From: Brachyhypopomus gauderio
Taxonomy: Eukaryota > Chordata > Actinopteri > Gymnotiformes > Hypopomidae
DNA: 64,000 bases
NCBI RefSeq assembly: GCF_052324685.1
Contig: NC_135220.1
Location: forward strand, 4,677,656-4,741,655
Direction: 5' to 3'
This document shows positions 12,714 to 24,154 of the stretch, in pieces. How positions within the stretch are numbered: position 1 is the first letter of the stretch; every line of letters starts with the position of its first letter. The notes under the pieces were generated by a model, which was given only the letters and a program-made list of their open reading frames with translations, was not told the DNA's origin and ran no database searches. The position numbers and the translations under genes were made by a program.

Positions 12714-12750
12714 TGCTCAAAAAAATAAAGGGAACACTTAAACAACATCA
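12714..12750. mobile_element. End fragment of a second copy of the same MITE
   Basis: Repeats the inverted terminal sequence TGCTCAAAAAAATAAAGGGA in the same sense as the left end of the full MITE, then diverges. It lies directly after the TA run. Confidence 0.65.
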
Positions 12751-13422
12751 CTTAAACAACATCAGAATCATCAGGACTCCAACAGTCATAGCCAGCAGTG
12801 CAGCTCAGTGTCCTGAAAGTCTTGAGGATTCCTCCTCCTATTGTTCCTGTTACTCTAGTGAAGTGAAAAAAAAACAAAGTACCCAGTTTGCAGGACAGAA
12901 ATGCTGACAGAGGTCCTGAAGTGTTCTAGGTTCACCCAGAAGGCCTCTCATCCTTTCTGTTAACATTTCTCACTTAATACAGGTACTCATCTTAGCAATT
13001 ACTTGCATGCTGAATATGCTTAATATACTGAATTATTAGTGACATGTTAGTGCCATTAGTGCACGAGAGATTGGTGGATGACCAATGACGGTTGGGTACC
13101 AGCTGGGGCATTACATTATCATCATCATTATATTATTATTATTATTATATGACTGTGGTGTAAGTCAGGTCAACCAGAATGCTCAGATTTAGTGTTGGGA
13201 GATGGTCCTGTGATGCCAGATAATGAACACCATGGTGTAGCCACTGCTGAGGAACTCACCTGACCGGTCTGGCGCCGTGGTGGTGCGGCTAGACGTCACA
13301 TCCTTACTTCTGCAGAAAACCCATCCCCATTTAATCCTGTTTCTAACTCATGTGTGACGCTCATACCACAGATACTCAACCGTCACATTCACAAGCACCT
13401 GAATGTATTAATGTTAATGTAT

Positions 13423-13423
<1 letters not shown>
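12751..13423. other. Gene-free spacer
   Basis: No gene or RNA recognised. Includes an ATT-type microsatellite near 13118-13150. The first ~200 bases may still belong to the family of the MITE fragment before it. Confidence 0.45.
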
Positions 13424-13995
<572 letters not shown>

Positions 13996-14784
13996 GACGA
14001 GAAAAGTTGGAATCCCTTGTAATGCTCTTAATAGTCTAATGTTATATAAAAAGGTGTTCAGACATAAAATAAGTGAAAGTAATTTCATAATTGTCGTGAC
14101 AACACAAGGAAATGTAATGCATGATTTGAGGTATGACGACGACGCACATGGTTTCACACGTCGTATATAATGGTGAGTGATCCGGTGAAACAAACATGAA
14201 ATGGTGGAGAGATCACAGCATAATGTACTGAGGACAGGACAGACCACATGTAAGGGTGTGGTGCTCCGCACGGACCTCCACCTCCTTCGCCATCAGTGAT
14301 GGGGTCTTCCTAATAGCAGTATATGAATATTTGGAATACATGAATGAATGTTATGTTATTATATTATGTTGTGGTTTATCCTGGACTTACTATGAGCAAA
14401 TGGATTTTTATGATAAAAAATCTATGCTGATAAAGCATATACACATGCACACAGAAGAGAAAAATGTAGAGAAAAATGTAATTTATGACATTTACGAGAG
14501 TACCTTACTACAGTGGCATTCGTTGTGTTCACTGTTAAAAAAAAATTTTTCAGCCCCCAAAAAGGATCACATTTTTTTTTTTTTTGCAAAAAAAAAAATA
14601 ATAATAATTGCTTAAACGGGTGGACGTTATTTAAATGTCTGGGCTGGTCCGGGGGGGGGACGACACCATTCATGAGTGCACATACATTTAGGTCACTTAG
14701 GTCAGGAACAGCCCCCCCCCCCTTCTGTCCATTTGTGGTGCTACTACCGACCAACCAAGTTATGTCCTCACACCAGAGACGCTC
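13996..14784. other. Gene-free stretch with homopolymers
   Basis: AT-rich sequence with no supported exon. Contains T and A runs near 14570-14600, G runs near 14650 and a C run near 14711; reading frames here look random. Confidence 0.45.
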
Positions 14785-14885
14785 ACAAGTCATTTTTTGC
14801 AAGTCCAAGTCAAGTCTCAAGTCTTTGATCTCAAGTCCAAGTCAAGTCCAAGTCTTTGGTCTCAAGTCCAAGTAAAGTCCCAAAT
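14785..14885. mobile_element. AAGTCCAAGTC-rich end of a hAT-like element
   Basis: Dense repetition of AAGTCCAAGTCAAGTC and CTCAAGTC, a pattern typical of subterminal repeats in fish hAT elements. It may belong with the BED-finger remnant and the GACTCGAG-type sequence at 16772-17160, with later insertions between them. That link is inference. Confidence 0.45.
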
Positions 14886-15524
14886 ATTTGAGTGACCCTG
14901 CAGTCACAAATCACTTTATAGTTGTAATGGTCTGTTATGAAACTTCTGATGTTTAATAGCTTAAACTGGTAAATGAAAAAATACAATTTAAAAAAGCACA
15001 CACACACACACACACAAATGTTTTCCAAATAAATTTTGTATCTGTATTTTTCTTACAATACTGACATTTTTCTAGATTATTTTCTTTCAGTAGAACATCT
15101 GCTATATTTTGTTCTAAAAGATAAAGGAGGGCTGTGAAATAAAAAAAAATCAAAATCTTTCTAACAATCACATTTTTTTACTATAGGGCCTATATGAAAG
15201 GTCTGCATATAAAGAAAATAGCAACCAAATGAGTGATCATAAAATGAAAAATTAAAACCTATAATGATTCTGGCATTAAAAGCCCTGCAGCAACAACTTT
15301 TTGTCTCCTAATGAACTGGATCAAACATAATCTATGTGAACTTCAAGGTGTCTTTCAGTGTCCCAATACAAGGAAAATGTTTATGCTACTAAAGCATTAA
15401 ATTTTTAAAAGATCAGGTTTGACAGGGTACTTGCACTTAGCCTGGCTGGGTGAGGGCTCATTATGAGGCCTCCATGACTGAACACCCTCTACTGGTGCAC
15501 TGGTGGTCAATACCAGCTAACTGG

Positions 15525-15668
15525 GTGAACATTAGGATGTTATAACACACTAACTGGGTGAACATTAGGATGTTATAACACACTAACTGGGTGAACATTA
15601 GGTTGTTATAACACACTAACTGGGTGAACATTAGGATGTTATAACACACTAATTGGGTGAACATTAGT
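15525..15668. repeat. 33-bp minisatellite interrupted by a LINE
   Basis: Four to five units containing CTAACTGGGTGAACATTAGG. The array stops at 15668 where a LINE begins and resumes at 16747-16781 with another unit. Confidence 0.88.
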
Positions 15669-16717
15669 TCAAAATGCCGCAGTCAGAGTTCTGACCAGAA
15701 CTAGAAAATTTCAGCATATTAGACCAGTCCTATCAGCCCTGCAATCGGCTCCCAGTTAAATTTCGTATTGATTTTAAAATTCTATTATTAACATATATAG
15801 CACTACACGGGCTTGCTCCTGAATACCTCCAGGAACTTATTTCCTACTATGAACCCCCACGTCAACTAAGATCACAGGGTGCTGGTCTTTTATTAGTTCC
15901 ACAAATTAATAAGGTAACAGCAGGGGGAAGAGCCTTTTCTTATAAGGCCCCCCAGCTTTGGAACAACCTTCCAAAATGCGTACAGGACTCTGACACAGTC
16001 ACAATCTAGGTTGAAAACCCACCTATTTGGTTTAGCGTTTGATAATTAACATCCCCCCCTTAGATAAAGGTACAGATCCAGGGGTTCATAGACGAAGGGT
16101 TTTATGGTTGACTGGGGTGCTGGTGCTGTCGTCCTGTCACTGCTCGTGGTCACTTAAGTTTGTTGACAGTGCAGTGGATGGATGCCAATGTCTCAGAATG
16201 CCCCCAAGCCTATGTTACCTTCTGGTTCTGCCTTTTTAGCTAGGCTGTAATAGTTTAACTTGATGCCGGAGTTGCTGCCACACTCCAGAAAGGTGTTTAA
16301 TTTCATCTGTCCTGTATATGTCCTCATACAGAGCTAATTTTCCGTTTTATTTTCTCCACATGGCTGCCCGCCTGCTCGAGGAAAAATGAGATGAGAGACA
16401 AGCGATTTATCCAGTGCCAGCCACCTACTGCCTGACCGGATAAGCCTACACCATGATGGACAATACGACATCTTTTCCTTTTCTTTATTTCTTTCTGTCT
16501 AAATTGTTGTTGTTGTCATGGTGACCGGTGTCGGCCAGAGGAGGATGGGTTCCCCCCCTGAGTCTTGGTTCCTCTCAAGGTTTCTTCCTCATGCAAAAAA
16601 CTAGGGAGTTTTTCCTTGCCACTGTCGCCCTTGGCTTGCTCACTGGGGGCTAGGACTCGGCACTTTTAAAGCTGCTTTGTGACAACAACTGTTGTAAAAA
16701 GTGCTATATAAATAAAA

Positions 16718-16746
<29 letters not shown>
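15669..16746 (+). mobile_element. L2-clade LINE, 3' fragment
   Basis: Decayed end of the reverse transcriptase frame, with recognisable pieces such as HYTGLLL and the C-terminal GRAFSYKAPQLWN-like region. This is followed by a 3' untranslated region (AGGTTTCTTCCTCATGC, GGGAGTTTTTCCTTGCC, CTTTGTGACAACAACTGTTG) and GTGCTATATAAATAAA with a (GATT)n tail. It is inserted inside the 33-bp minisatellite. The frames contain stops, so the copy is dead. Confidence 0.85.
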
Positions 16747-16748
<2 letters not shown>

Positions 16749-16771
16749 ATAACACACTAACTGGGTGAACA

Positions 16772-17040
16772 TTAGGTTGTTTTCAGGTGGTGAATAAATT
16801 TAGATGTGGTGGAACCAGCGTTCTGTATTTTTATGCCACACACGGTGCAGTTTGCTGCTCTTCTATTTGCTACTTGTGCGAAGTTTTTGTAGCCAAAACT
16901 TATGAACGGTGGAACAGAATCGAGCGTTCTCACCGGCGCCGCCATGATCGCAATGGTTTGCGGTGCGCGCATTTGTGTCACGTAAGCTCGGTTTAGCGCG
17001 AGGGACCGGTGCGAGGGTCCGCGCGCCGAAAATGTGACGT
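16772..17040 (-). mobile_element. hAT/ZBED transposase remnant with BED zinc finger
   Basis: Minus-strand frame 16772-16981 reads NCTVCGIKIQNAGSTTSKF then IHHLKTT, the C-x2-C ... H pattern of a BED finger as found at the start of hAT transposases. No long catalytic frame follows; the downstream neighbour on this strand is the LINE. The adjacent 16920-17050 is CpG-rich. The GACTCGAGTCCCCATCTCTGG-like sequence near 17130-17155 could be the element end. Confidence 0.6.
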
Positions 17041-17159
17041 CAGCGGGAAGTGAAAAGCATACAGACAGGCGGAGAAGAGATTGTCAAATGAAACACAACA
17101 GAACATTACAAATAAAAGATTGTTCACGAGTCCCAAACTCGAGTCCCCATCTCTGGCTC

Positions 17160-17761
17160 ACACTATAGAGCGAAGCTGGGAGTCCTGTCAGCAGCAGGAC
17201 AGTGAACACACATCATGCAATTCAGCCGGGGCCTGCTACCAAACACAGCCTTACAGCGCCCCCTGCTGCAGCTTTTCAAACAAGCACATTAAAAGCATGT
17301 TATAATCCTTTTTTTAATGAACTGACAGCTTACAGTACTGATTTATGACTACTTTATTCATGGTAGTCAGTCATTTAGGAGTAAGGAGACTAATCCTTAG
17401 GGTTCGTGATGTAGTCACCTTACATTTCGACAGTCCACCATGGGTATGACGAAGATCTGCTGCCTACGGTGGCCTTGTAGGACATGAGTGTTGGTGGCTC
17501 ACTGCCTGAAAGAACTTGGCTGGTATAGATTCATTCTTCCCCCTGACTCTTCAAAGGCCACATGTATCTCCATGGGAAACAACGTCTTTTATTTTCAATC
17601 TCCCGAGTCAGCTTTTCTCAAGCGTTCGCTCTGACGTCGACCGAACCGTTTTCCACAACCCAGCAGCAACGGGCATTCTGAAGGAACGTTGAGAACTCGG
17701 GTCACTCGGCCAACACCGTAGACGACATTAGATTTGCCTAATGTGGCTTCTCTTAGAGCAG
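17160..17761. other. MTG2 3' untranslated region and flank
   Basis: No coding signal is seen. On the minus strand, candidate poly(A) signals AATAAA fall at 17587-17592 and 17353-17358, 170 and 405 bases after the MTG2 stop. Confidence 0.5.
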
Positions 17762-18167
17762 CTACCACGTGGCTGGGGTCTGCTCACAGTGCTGCTGGCC
17801 GTCATAGATCTGTCGCAGGTGTAAGATGAGCTCCTCCGTGTTGTGTCCCGTCAGAGCCGACACGGGAATGACACGTTGGGTCACGTGACTCCTGAGGACC
17901 GCGAGCTTGTCCAGGGTGCCACTCACGTCCATCTTGTTGGCCACGATGGCGTGCGGGCGAGCGGACAGGCCTGGATCGTACTGGTCCACCTCGTAGCGTA
18001 GGTCGTCGAGTTGTTGCCATGGCTCCGGGGTTGTCATGTCCAATACGAAGAGCAGGAAGCGGCAGCGCTCGACGTGACGCAGGAAGGAGATACCGAGACC
18101 ACGGTTCAGGTGAGCACCTCGGACCAGACCCGGGATGTCTGCCACTGAACAGACAGACGGAGAGACC

Positions 18168-18257
<90 letters not shown>

Positions 18258-19451
18258 AGATCTGCAAATGGAATGCCAACACCTACCCTATTTTAACCTA
18301 GTTTAATTCAGTCTTAATCGTGAGGCACTTTGTTATGACAGATGTTGCTACAGAGCAGTTTTACAGAGATCCAGATCCCAGACAGAAGGCACAGAGGCAG
18401 GAAAAACCTCCCAGAGAAGAAGAAACCTTGTGAACAGCTAAACACATCCTCCTCTAAACGTTACCAGAGGGACTTTTATATTATACTTACATATGAATAA
18501 GCTACATTAGCACTTGTCTGGATATGTAGACTGTGGGAGTGGCAGGATGCATTGGGGGCATGGCTACAGGGCCTGAGGGGCGTGGCTATGACGGTGGGTG
18601 TCGTACCTGCCAGCTGCTCGTGGTCTCTGTACCTGACGATGCCCACGTGAGGGTTGAGGGTAGTGAAGGGGTAGGCAGCCACCGCGGGCCTGGCGTTGGA
18701 GATGGCCCTCAGCAACGATGACTTCCCTGCATTTGGAAATCCCACCTGGGGTCAGGGAGAAAGAACAAAAAAGATCTTCATCTTGAGTGTAACATTTTAG
18801 AGGAGAAGGTTTGGACAAAACAGTAAGAGCAACATAAGATAAATACCATGGCATGTGCTACACTGACACAAACAGCAGCAGATTACAGTGCAAACACAAA
18901 ACTGCACACAACTTCCCTGGCAATACAATAAACACTATAACCTGTACACAGGTACAACACTATAACCTGTACACAGGTACAACACTATAACCTGTACACA
19001 GGTACAACACTATAACCTGTACACAGGTACAACACTATAACCTGTACACAGGTACGGTAAACCTCACAATCAAGACGCACAGGTACGGAGACCAGAGACG
19101 GCGGCTAATGGCGTGGGCAGACTGCGCTGGCAATATTAACCTCATAAATCTCATCATAGCAGATGACATAAAAAGCGATGTGAATCCCTCTCTCTCTCTC
19201 CTCCCTCGCTCTCTCACCAGTGCTGCGTGAGCCATGGTTTGTAGCTCCAGGTGCAGCACCCTCTCCTCTCCTGGGTCTCCAGGCGTGGCCGTCATGGGCG
19301 CACGGTTCTCGTTGGACAGGAAGAAACGGTTCCCTTTTCCACCGGCGCCTCCGTGTGCTGCCACATACTCCTGACCATGGAGCGCCAGGTCTGCCACCAC
19401 ACCGCTCTGCTCCTTCACTATGGTTCCCATGGGAACCTGTGCACACGCACG

Positions 19452-19498
<47 letters not shown>

Positions 19499-20948
19499 GA
19501 GACACACAGCCTTTGGCTCAAACATGAATTTCAATTCCCAGAGGGTACTCATTTTGTTTCTTTTTGTTAGTCATGTGTGAGATTTCTTTACCTCCCGCTA
19601 CCTGTTCTGTGAGTATGATGCCATGATTAGGGCAGTCATGGCCTTGTGGTTAGGGAACTGGTCTTGTGACCGGAGGGTCGTGGGTTTGATCCCCAGACCT
19701 GAGGCCATGACTGAGGTGCCCCTGAGCAAGGCACCTTAACCCTCAATTGCTCAGTTGTATAAAAATGAGATAAAAATGTAAGTCGCTCTGGATAAGGGCG
19801 TCTGCCAAATGTCGTAAATGTAAATGATGCGAGTACAATGTGAGTACACTTCTACACTCACTGGTGCTGGTGTGTATTACAGACTCACTGACATGTAGGT
19901 GGTGCTGGTGTGTATTACAGACTCACTGACATGTAGGTGATGCTGGCGTGTATTACAGACTCACTGACATGTAGGTGGTGCTGGTGTGTATTACAGACTC
20001 ACTGATATGTAGGTGGTGCGTCTGTGTATTACAGACTCACTGACATGTAGGTGGTGCTGGCGTGTATTACAGACTCACTGACATGTAGGTGGTGCTGGCG
20101 TGTATTACAGACTCACTGACATGTAGGTGGTGCTGGTGTGTATTACAGACTCACTGATATGTAGGTGGTGCTGGCGTTGCGTCCGTAGCAGTTCTTACTG
20201 CCTCCGGGTTCTCCATCCTGACCCCTGTACACTGACGAGACCAGCGACAGTGACTTCACCTGCCTGTTCACTGCAAATTAAAACACTTGTTAGCAACTCA
20301 CAGCCTTGGGACTGGAACCCACGACCAAACGTCACTCCTAAGGTGTGTTATTAAATCCGTAGTGCAACATGCACAGACAATGACATGCTGCTACCACCTT
20401 TAATGACAATGTCTCCTCCATCACCACCATTGCCTCCGTCCGGGCCGCCCCACTCTTTCCTGGGTTCACTGTGAAAGGTGCACACACCCTTACCACCTGA
20501 GCCCCCCACAAGCTTCACCCGCCTGTGGTCTACAAAGTACCGCGTCTGAGGGAACAACCAGAACACAGTCATGAAGCATCAGCCTCCACATATCACACAC
20601 CATTTATACTTTCAGAAGAAGCATCTCAGATGGGATTCTGTGCCAAAATACACCAGGGGTTGGGTTTATTAAGCGCAACCACACAAACACACACACACAC
20701 AAACACATCACATCATGCTGCACGAGCCTGCGGCCACTAGACCGTCCACGTGGATCACGCACCAGCTTCTTCTCGGACAGCTCCTTCTTCTTCCTCGCAG
20801 CTCCGCGTGTTTTTCCACACACCTGGCCGCTCAAACACAGGTTCCTAACGACCTCATTACCTCCTCCCTCCAACACCCCGTGTTTGGCAGGAACAAACCG
20901 AAAAGCCTGTCCAAGAATCCTAAGTCGCTGTGTCATTCGGGTGGCCAT
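17762..20948 (-). CDS. mtg2: Mitochondrial ribosome-associated GTPase 2 (Obg family)
   Basis: Obg-type GTPase that works in assembly of the large mitoribosomal subunit. Exons, 5' to 3' on the minus strand: 20763-20948, 20398-20545, 20155-20270, 19218-19436, 18607-18745, 17762-18144; sum 1191 bases, 396 residues, near the human length of about 406. The start is the ATG at 20948 ([10 protein letters not shown]), giving an arginine-rich, acid-poor leader suited to mitochondrial import; the open frame runs further upstream without another ATG. Glycine-rich Obg fold about residues 63-220 ([23 protein letters not shown]). G1 is GFPNAGKSS at about 225, G3 DIPG at about 272, G4 NKMD, G5 SAL. The donor of the third exon lies in the first unit of a 38-bp minisatellite. 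It neighbours SS18L1 in the same orientation, as in human. Confidence 0.95.
18168..18253. repeat. (GA)n microsatellite
   Basis: Pure AG run of about 85 bases in the last MTG2 intron, close to the acceptor of the final exon. Confidence 0.95.
18330..18435 (-). mobile_element. LINE 3'-UTR-like fragment
   Basis: Read on the minus strand it gives AAGGTTTCTTCTTCTCTGGG and AGGTTTTTCCTGCC, which resembles the conserved 3' region of the L2-type LINEs at 16560 and 60790. Short and diverged, in the last MTG2 intron. Confidence 0.5.
18931..19056. repeat. 25-bp minisatellite, 5 copies
   Basis: Near-perfect units containing CACTATAACCTGTACACAGG, in the MTG2 intron between exons 18607-18745 and 19218-19436. 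Confidence 0.93.
19441..19497. repeat. (CA)n microsatellite at an MTG2 acceptor
   Basis: AC run immediately upstream (minus strand) of the 19436 exon start; on that strand it is a TG tract next to the acceptor CACAG. Confidence 0.93.
19629..19828 (+). mobile_element. tRNA-derived SINE
   Basis: Box A-like TGGCCTTGTGGTTAGGG and box B-like GGGTTTGATCC 30-odd bases apart, a body with GAGCAAGGCACCTTAACCC, and the tail GTCGCTCTGGATAAGGGCGT then CTGCCAAATG. This tail is common in otophysan fish SINEs. It lies in the MTG2 intron beside the 38-bp minisatellite. Confidence 0.85.
19864..20172. repeat. 38-bp minisatellite copying an MTG2 splice donor, 8 copies
   Basis: Units contain TATTACAGACTCACTGACAT. 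On the minus strand each reads CACCTACATGTCAGTGAGTC. The first minus-strand unit contains the end of MTG2 exon 3 (donor at 20154, TCA then GTGAGT). Seven more copies of the CAGTGAGT donor follow every ~38 bases into the intron. Reading through the true donor meets TAA after four codons. Confidence 0.92.
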
Positions 20949-23500
20949 CGACACGATGAGTTTCCACGAACTATCGCAGATGATCTGGATGTTCTCCAAA
21001 CATCTGAGACAGGCGCTTTAGCTGCACCGCTACGTGAACATGGGCTGGAGGTCTACTTCACACTTTACACCTAGCTAAGATAACAGCTGTCGCAACTAGC
21101 AAGGCGTATTACTTTATCAGGATAAAACGGAATAAGTATAGACACTTTTGAAATGTGAACAATCTCGTTAAATAAACCGAGTTTGTGGATATCAGCTTAA
21201 CGTCACTACGTAACGAACTCAGCAAGCATGGACGCACTGGTGGGCGGGACTACGGCGGCCCCAAAGGCTCACTTTTAATCATGCCATTTACCTCAGTCAA
21301 ATCTTCCTTAAAAATTAAAGTTGACTTATTTATTGTTTCCTATTAACCATTAAAATACCATATATTACAATCAACAGTGATTTTAAAATCTCTTTAACAA
21401 GCCTACATAATAATGATAATTATTCCATCGACTAGACAAGGATAAACAAACCACAGGAATGAAACACACGCTGACACGATTTCATATGCAACATAATTTG
21501 GGTAAACCTGTAATTGGGATAGCTTAGTGATAGCTGTCTGACACCCAGGAATAGTGACGCTCTTTGGACAGGTGCTGTCCCCTTGGGGACATTCTGTTTC
21601 CAATACGGCAAAACTGGAACCGTTATTACGGGAAACAAACACAATAGCAAAATACATAGTAATAATAATAATAATTATAACTATAATAATAATAATCGAC
21701 ATACTATTAACATTTCACTAACCACTAACTCATCTAATGTCCTAATAAAGTCCAAACAATAAGACCAACAATTCTAGAAATGAAAACACCTAAAATTCTC
21801 CACAAGTCTCCAACTCATTTTATGATTTAATATCTGTTCTTTTAAGAAATGGGACTACAGAAAATGTTAATACAATACACAAACAACACTTTAACTTAGA
21901 AAAACTTACATTCATAAAAAAGGTTATAATGAAAATGAATCTGTTTAATTCAAAATATGTAAATATGTACAAATTCTGAAAGTATAGGGTTTAAGCTTTG
22001 GCTATAATTACATAAAACATAAATGGAGACTATGTGCCAAAAATTCAATAAGAAAAAAAGAACAAAAAAAAAAACAAAAGTGTAGTAATAAAAATTGAAT
22101 AATAAAAACTCTTTCAAGTTATCAAGTACACAGACATGCAAAAGCATGTCATATGAGGTCACAATAAACAGTAGGGAAGAAGTGACATAAGCCAACTTCT
22201 GATATAATATTTGTTCATTCATCCATTTACCCATTTATCCATTAAAAAATGCTAAATAAATATGTACTTCTTATTTGTAAATACATGAAAACAAAGACTT
22301 AAGAGGTATAATAAAATCCTACAGATAAACAAAATTACATCTACCCATCTGGCTATAGACTATGCTAAGACACTGAGTGAATACTCTGTATAAAATAGGA
22401 ATGAACACAGTATCAGGATAGATGTGTACATATAAAGCACATATATGATCGAGTAATGCAGAGTTAAATCAGTAATCAGCTATGTCACCATAGTTTAACT
22501 TCCACAGTTCTTCACAGTTTATGCACAGATGAATCAGTAACAATATGACACTGTCAGTCCGTGGAGAAGGGGCTGTGATTTTTATGCTCAAACCAGAACA
22601 ATGGAACGTAAGAGATGCGTCGGACGCATGGAAGCTGTGTCTGATGACCATTTAGCACAGGACCTACAGTATTTCCCTCTGCACTGCCCAGAAGACACCG
22701 TGGAGTGGAAATGCTGGTGTTCAGAGCTGCAGCAGGTTGTCCTGGGAGCCTTTACAGTGCTCAGAGTCATTCAAACCCCTCACACGCCTTTTCTCTTCTC
22801 GCTCTGGAGCACTTGTGAGCCAACTGTATCAGGCAGAAAGGTGGAGCAGTGCATCTGGGCACTTACGGCTATTCAGAGACCCACGCCCTGGGAGCGTCCA
22901 GGTACAGTAAAAATGCTACAAAATTTAATCTAAAAGTCAAGAAAACAAAAGATCGCATTGTGGTGATGACAACTGTACTTGATCAGGTAGCTTTCCCAGT
23001 CCCAGTTAGGTAAGTTCTTCAGATGCTCTAACTCCTGACCAGCCTGGATGAACACTGGGTCTGATAACGCACTTACCATTTTCTCCATTAAACAGAAATC
23101 ACAGCTGATACACAACATTTAAAATATCAAATATCAATAGATGCTGAACTAATGAATCAAGGTTTGCGTTATATATTTATGTCTTTCTGTCTGGTTGGCA
23201 TATCTATTCTTTCTCTTTTCTGAGTTACAAGTAATCTAAAGTCCTCTGAGAAACAAAAAGGAGGTAGGTGAAATAAAGTAGTCAGAAAAAGACCAGTTTA
23301 AGATTCGAGTTGGGAGAGTATTCCAGTATTGATCTGGATTCTTTTCAAACCCAATTTTCCTATTGGCCAAACAGGACACCATTCTCAGTGTAAGTATACT
23401 GGGATGCACAGTATGTCTGTCCTGCTCTTTTGAAAACTCCGACGTTGTATCACCATGACAGTGTATCACCATGACAATGTATCACCATGACAATGTATCC
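20949..23500. other. MTG2 5' flank and SS18L1 3' untranslated region
   Basis: MTG2 5' flank to about 21280, with GGGCGG at 21242-21247 as a possible GC box. The rest, up to the SS18L1 stop at 23501, is AT-rich and is probably the long SS18L1 3' untranslated region plus spacer. An AATAAA on the minus strand near 21325 could end it. The 110-codon plus-strand frame at 22601-22933 shows no recognisable family and no splice support. Confidence 0.5.
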
Positions 23501-24111
23501 TTACTGCTGGTAATTTCCATACTGACCCTGCAGATGAAACAAGGGAAAAAACAAAACAAAACAATCACAAAACAAATGAGAAACACACACGTTTACACAG
23601 AGTCTCACTGGACCAAAGGCATGGAAAAGCTAGCATGTCGGCTAGGCTAGGTTAACAACAACAGTAATAATGTTACATTTCGAAAGAACCTCTCACACTC
23701 AAGGTTGCTTTACAAGATTGATACATGACAGTCCACAGATCAAAAACAGTATAGGACGAAACAAAGTATTAGTCACTGAAGGGTAAATGTGGTTGTCTAG
23801 GCCGGGGCGATGTGGTTGGCTAGCTCTTGTCTAGGCCGGAGCGATGTGGTTGGCTAGCTGTTGTCTAGACCAGGGTTAGACATTAGATGTTGTCAGCAGC
23901 ACTAATGTGTCCTGTAGGAGTCTCTGTGCACCTGTTCATATGTGTAGGGTCTTGGTGGCTGGGCGGTAGGAGCAGTCTGACTGGACCGGAATGATGAGTA
24001 CTGCTGACCCTGGCCCTGCTGGTACTGGCTGTACTGAGCAGGGGCTCCCTGAGCTGGACCTGCAAACACACACACACACACACATGCACACACACATGCA
24101 CACACACACAC

Positions 24112-24154
<43 letters not shown>

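Noticed and set aside
19629-19828. Functional tRNA gene
   Set aside because: Box A and box B are present, but the body and tail are those of a SINE and no cloverleaf acceptor stem closes.
22601-22933. 110-codon plus-strand ORF as a small gene
   Set aside because: No recognisable family, no splice partners, and it lies in the probable 3' untranslated region of SS18L1 on the other strand.
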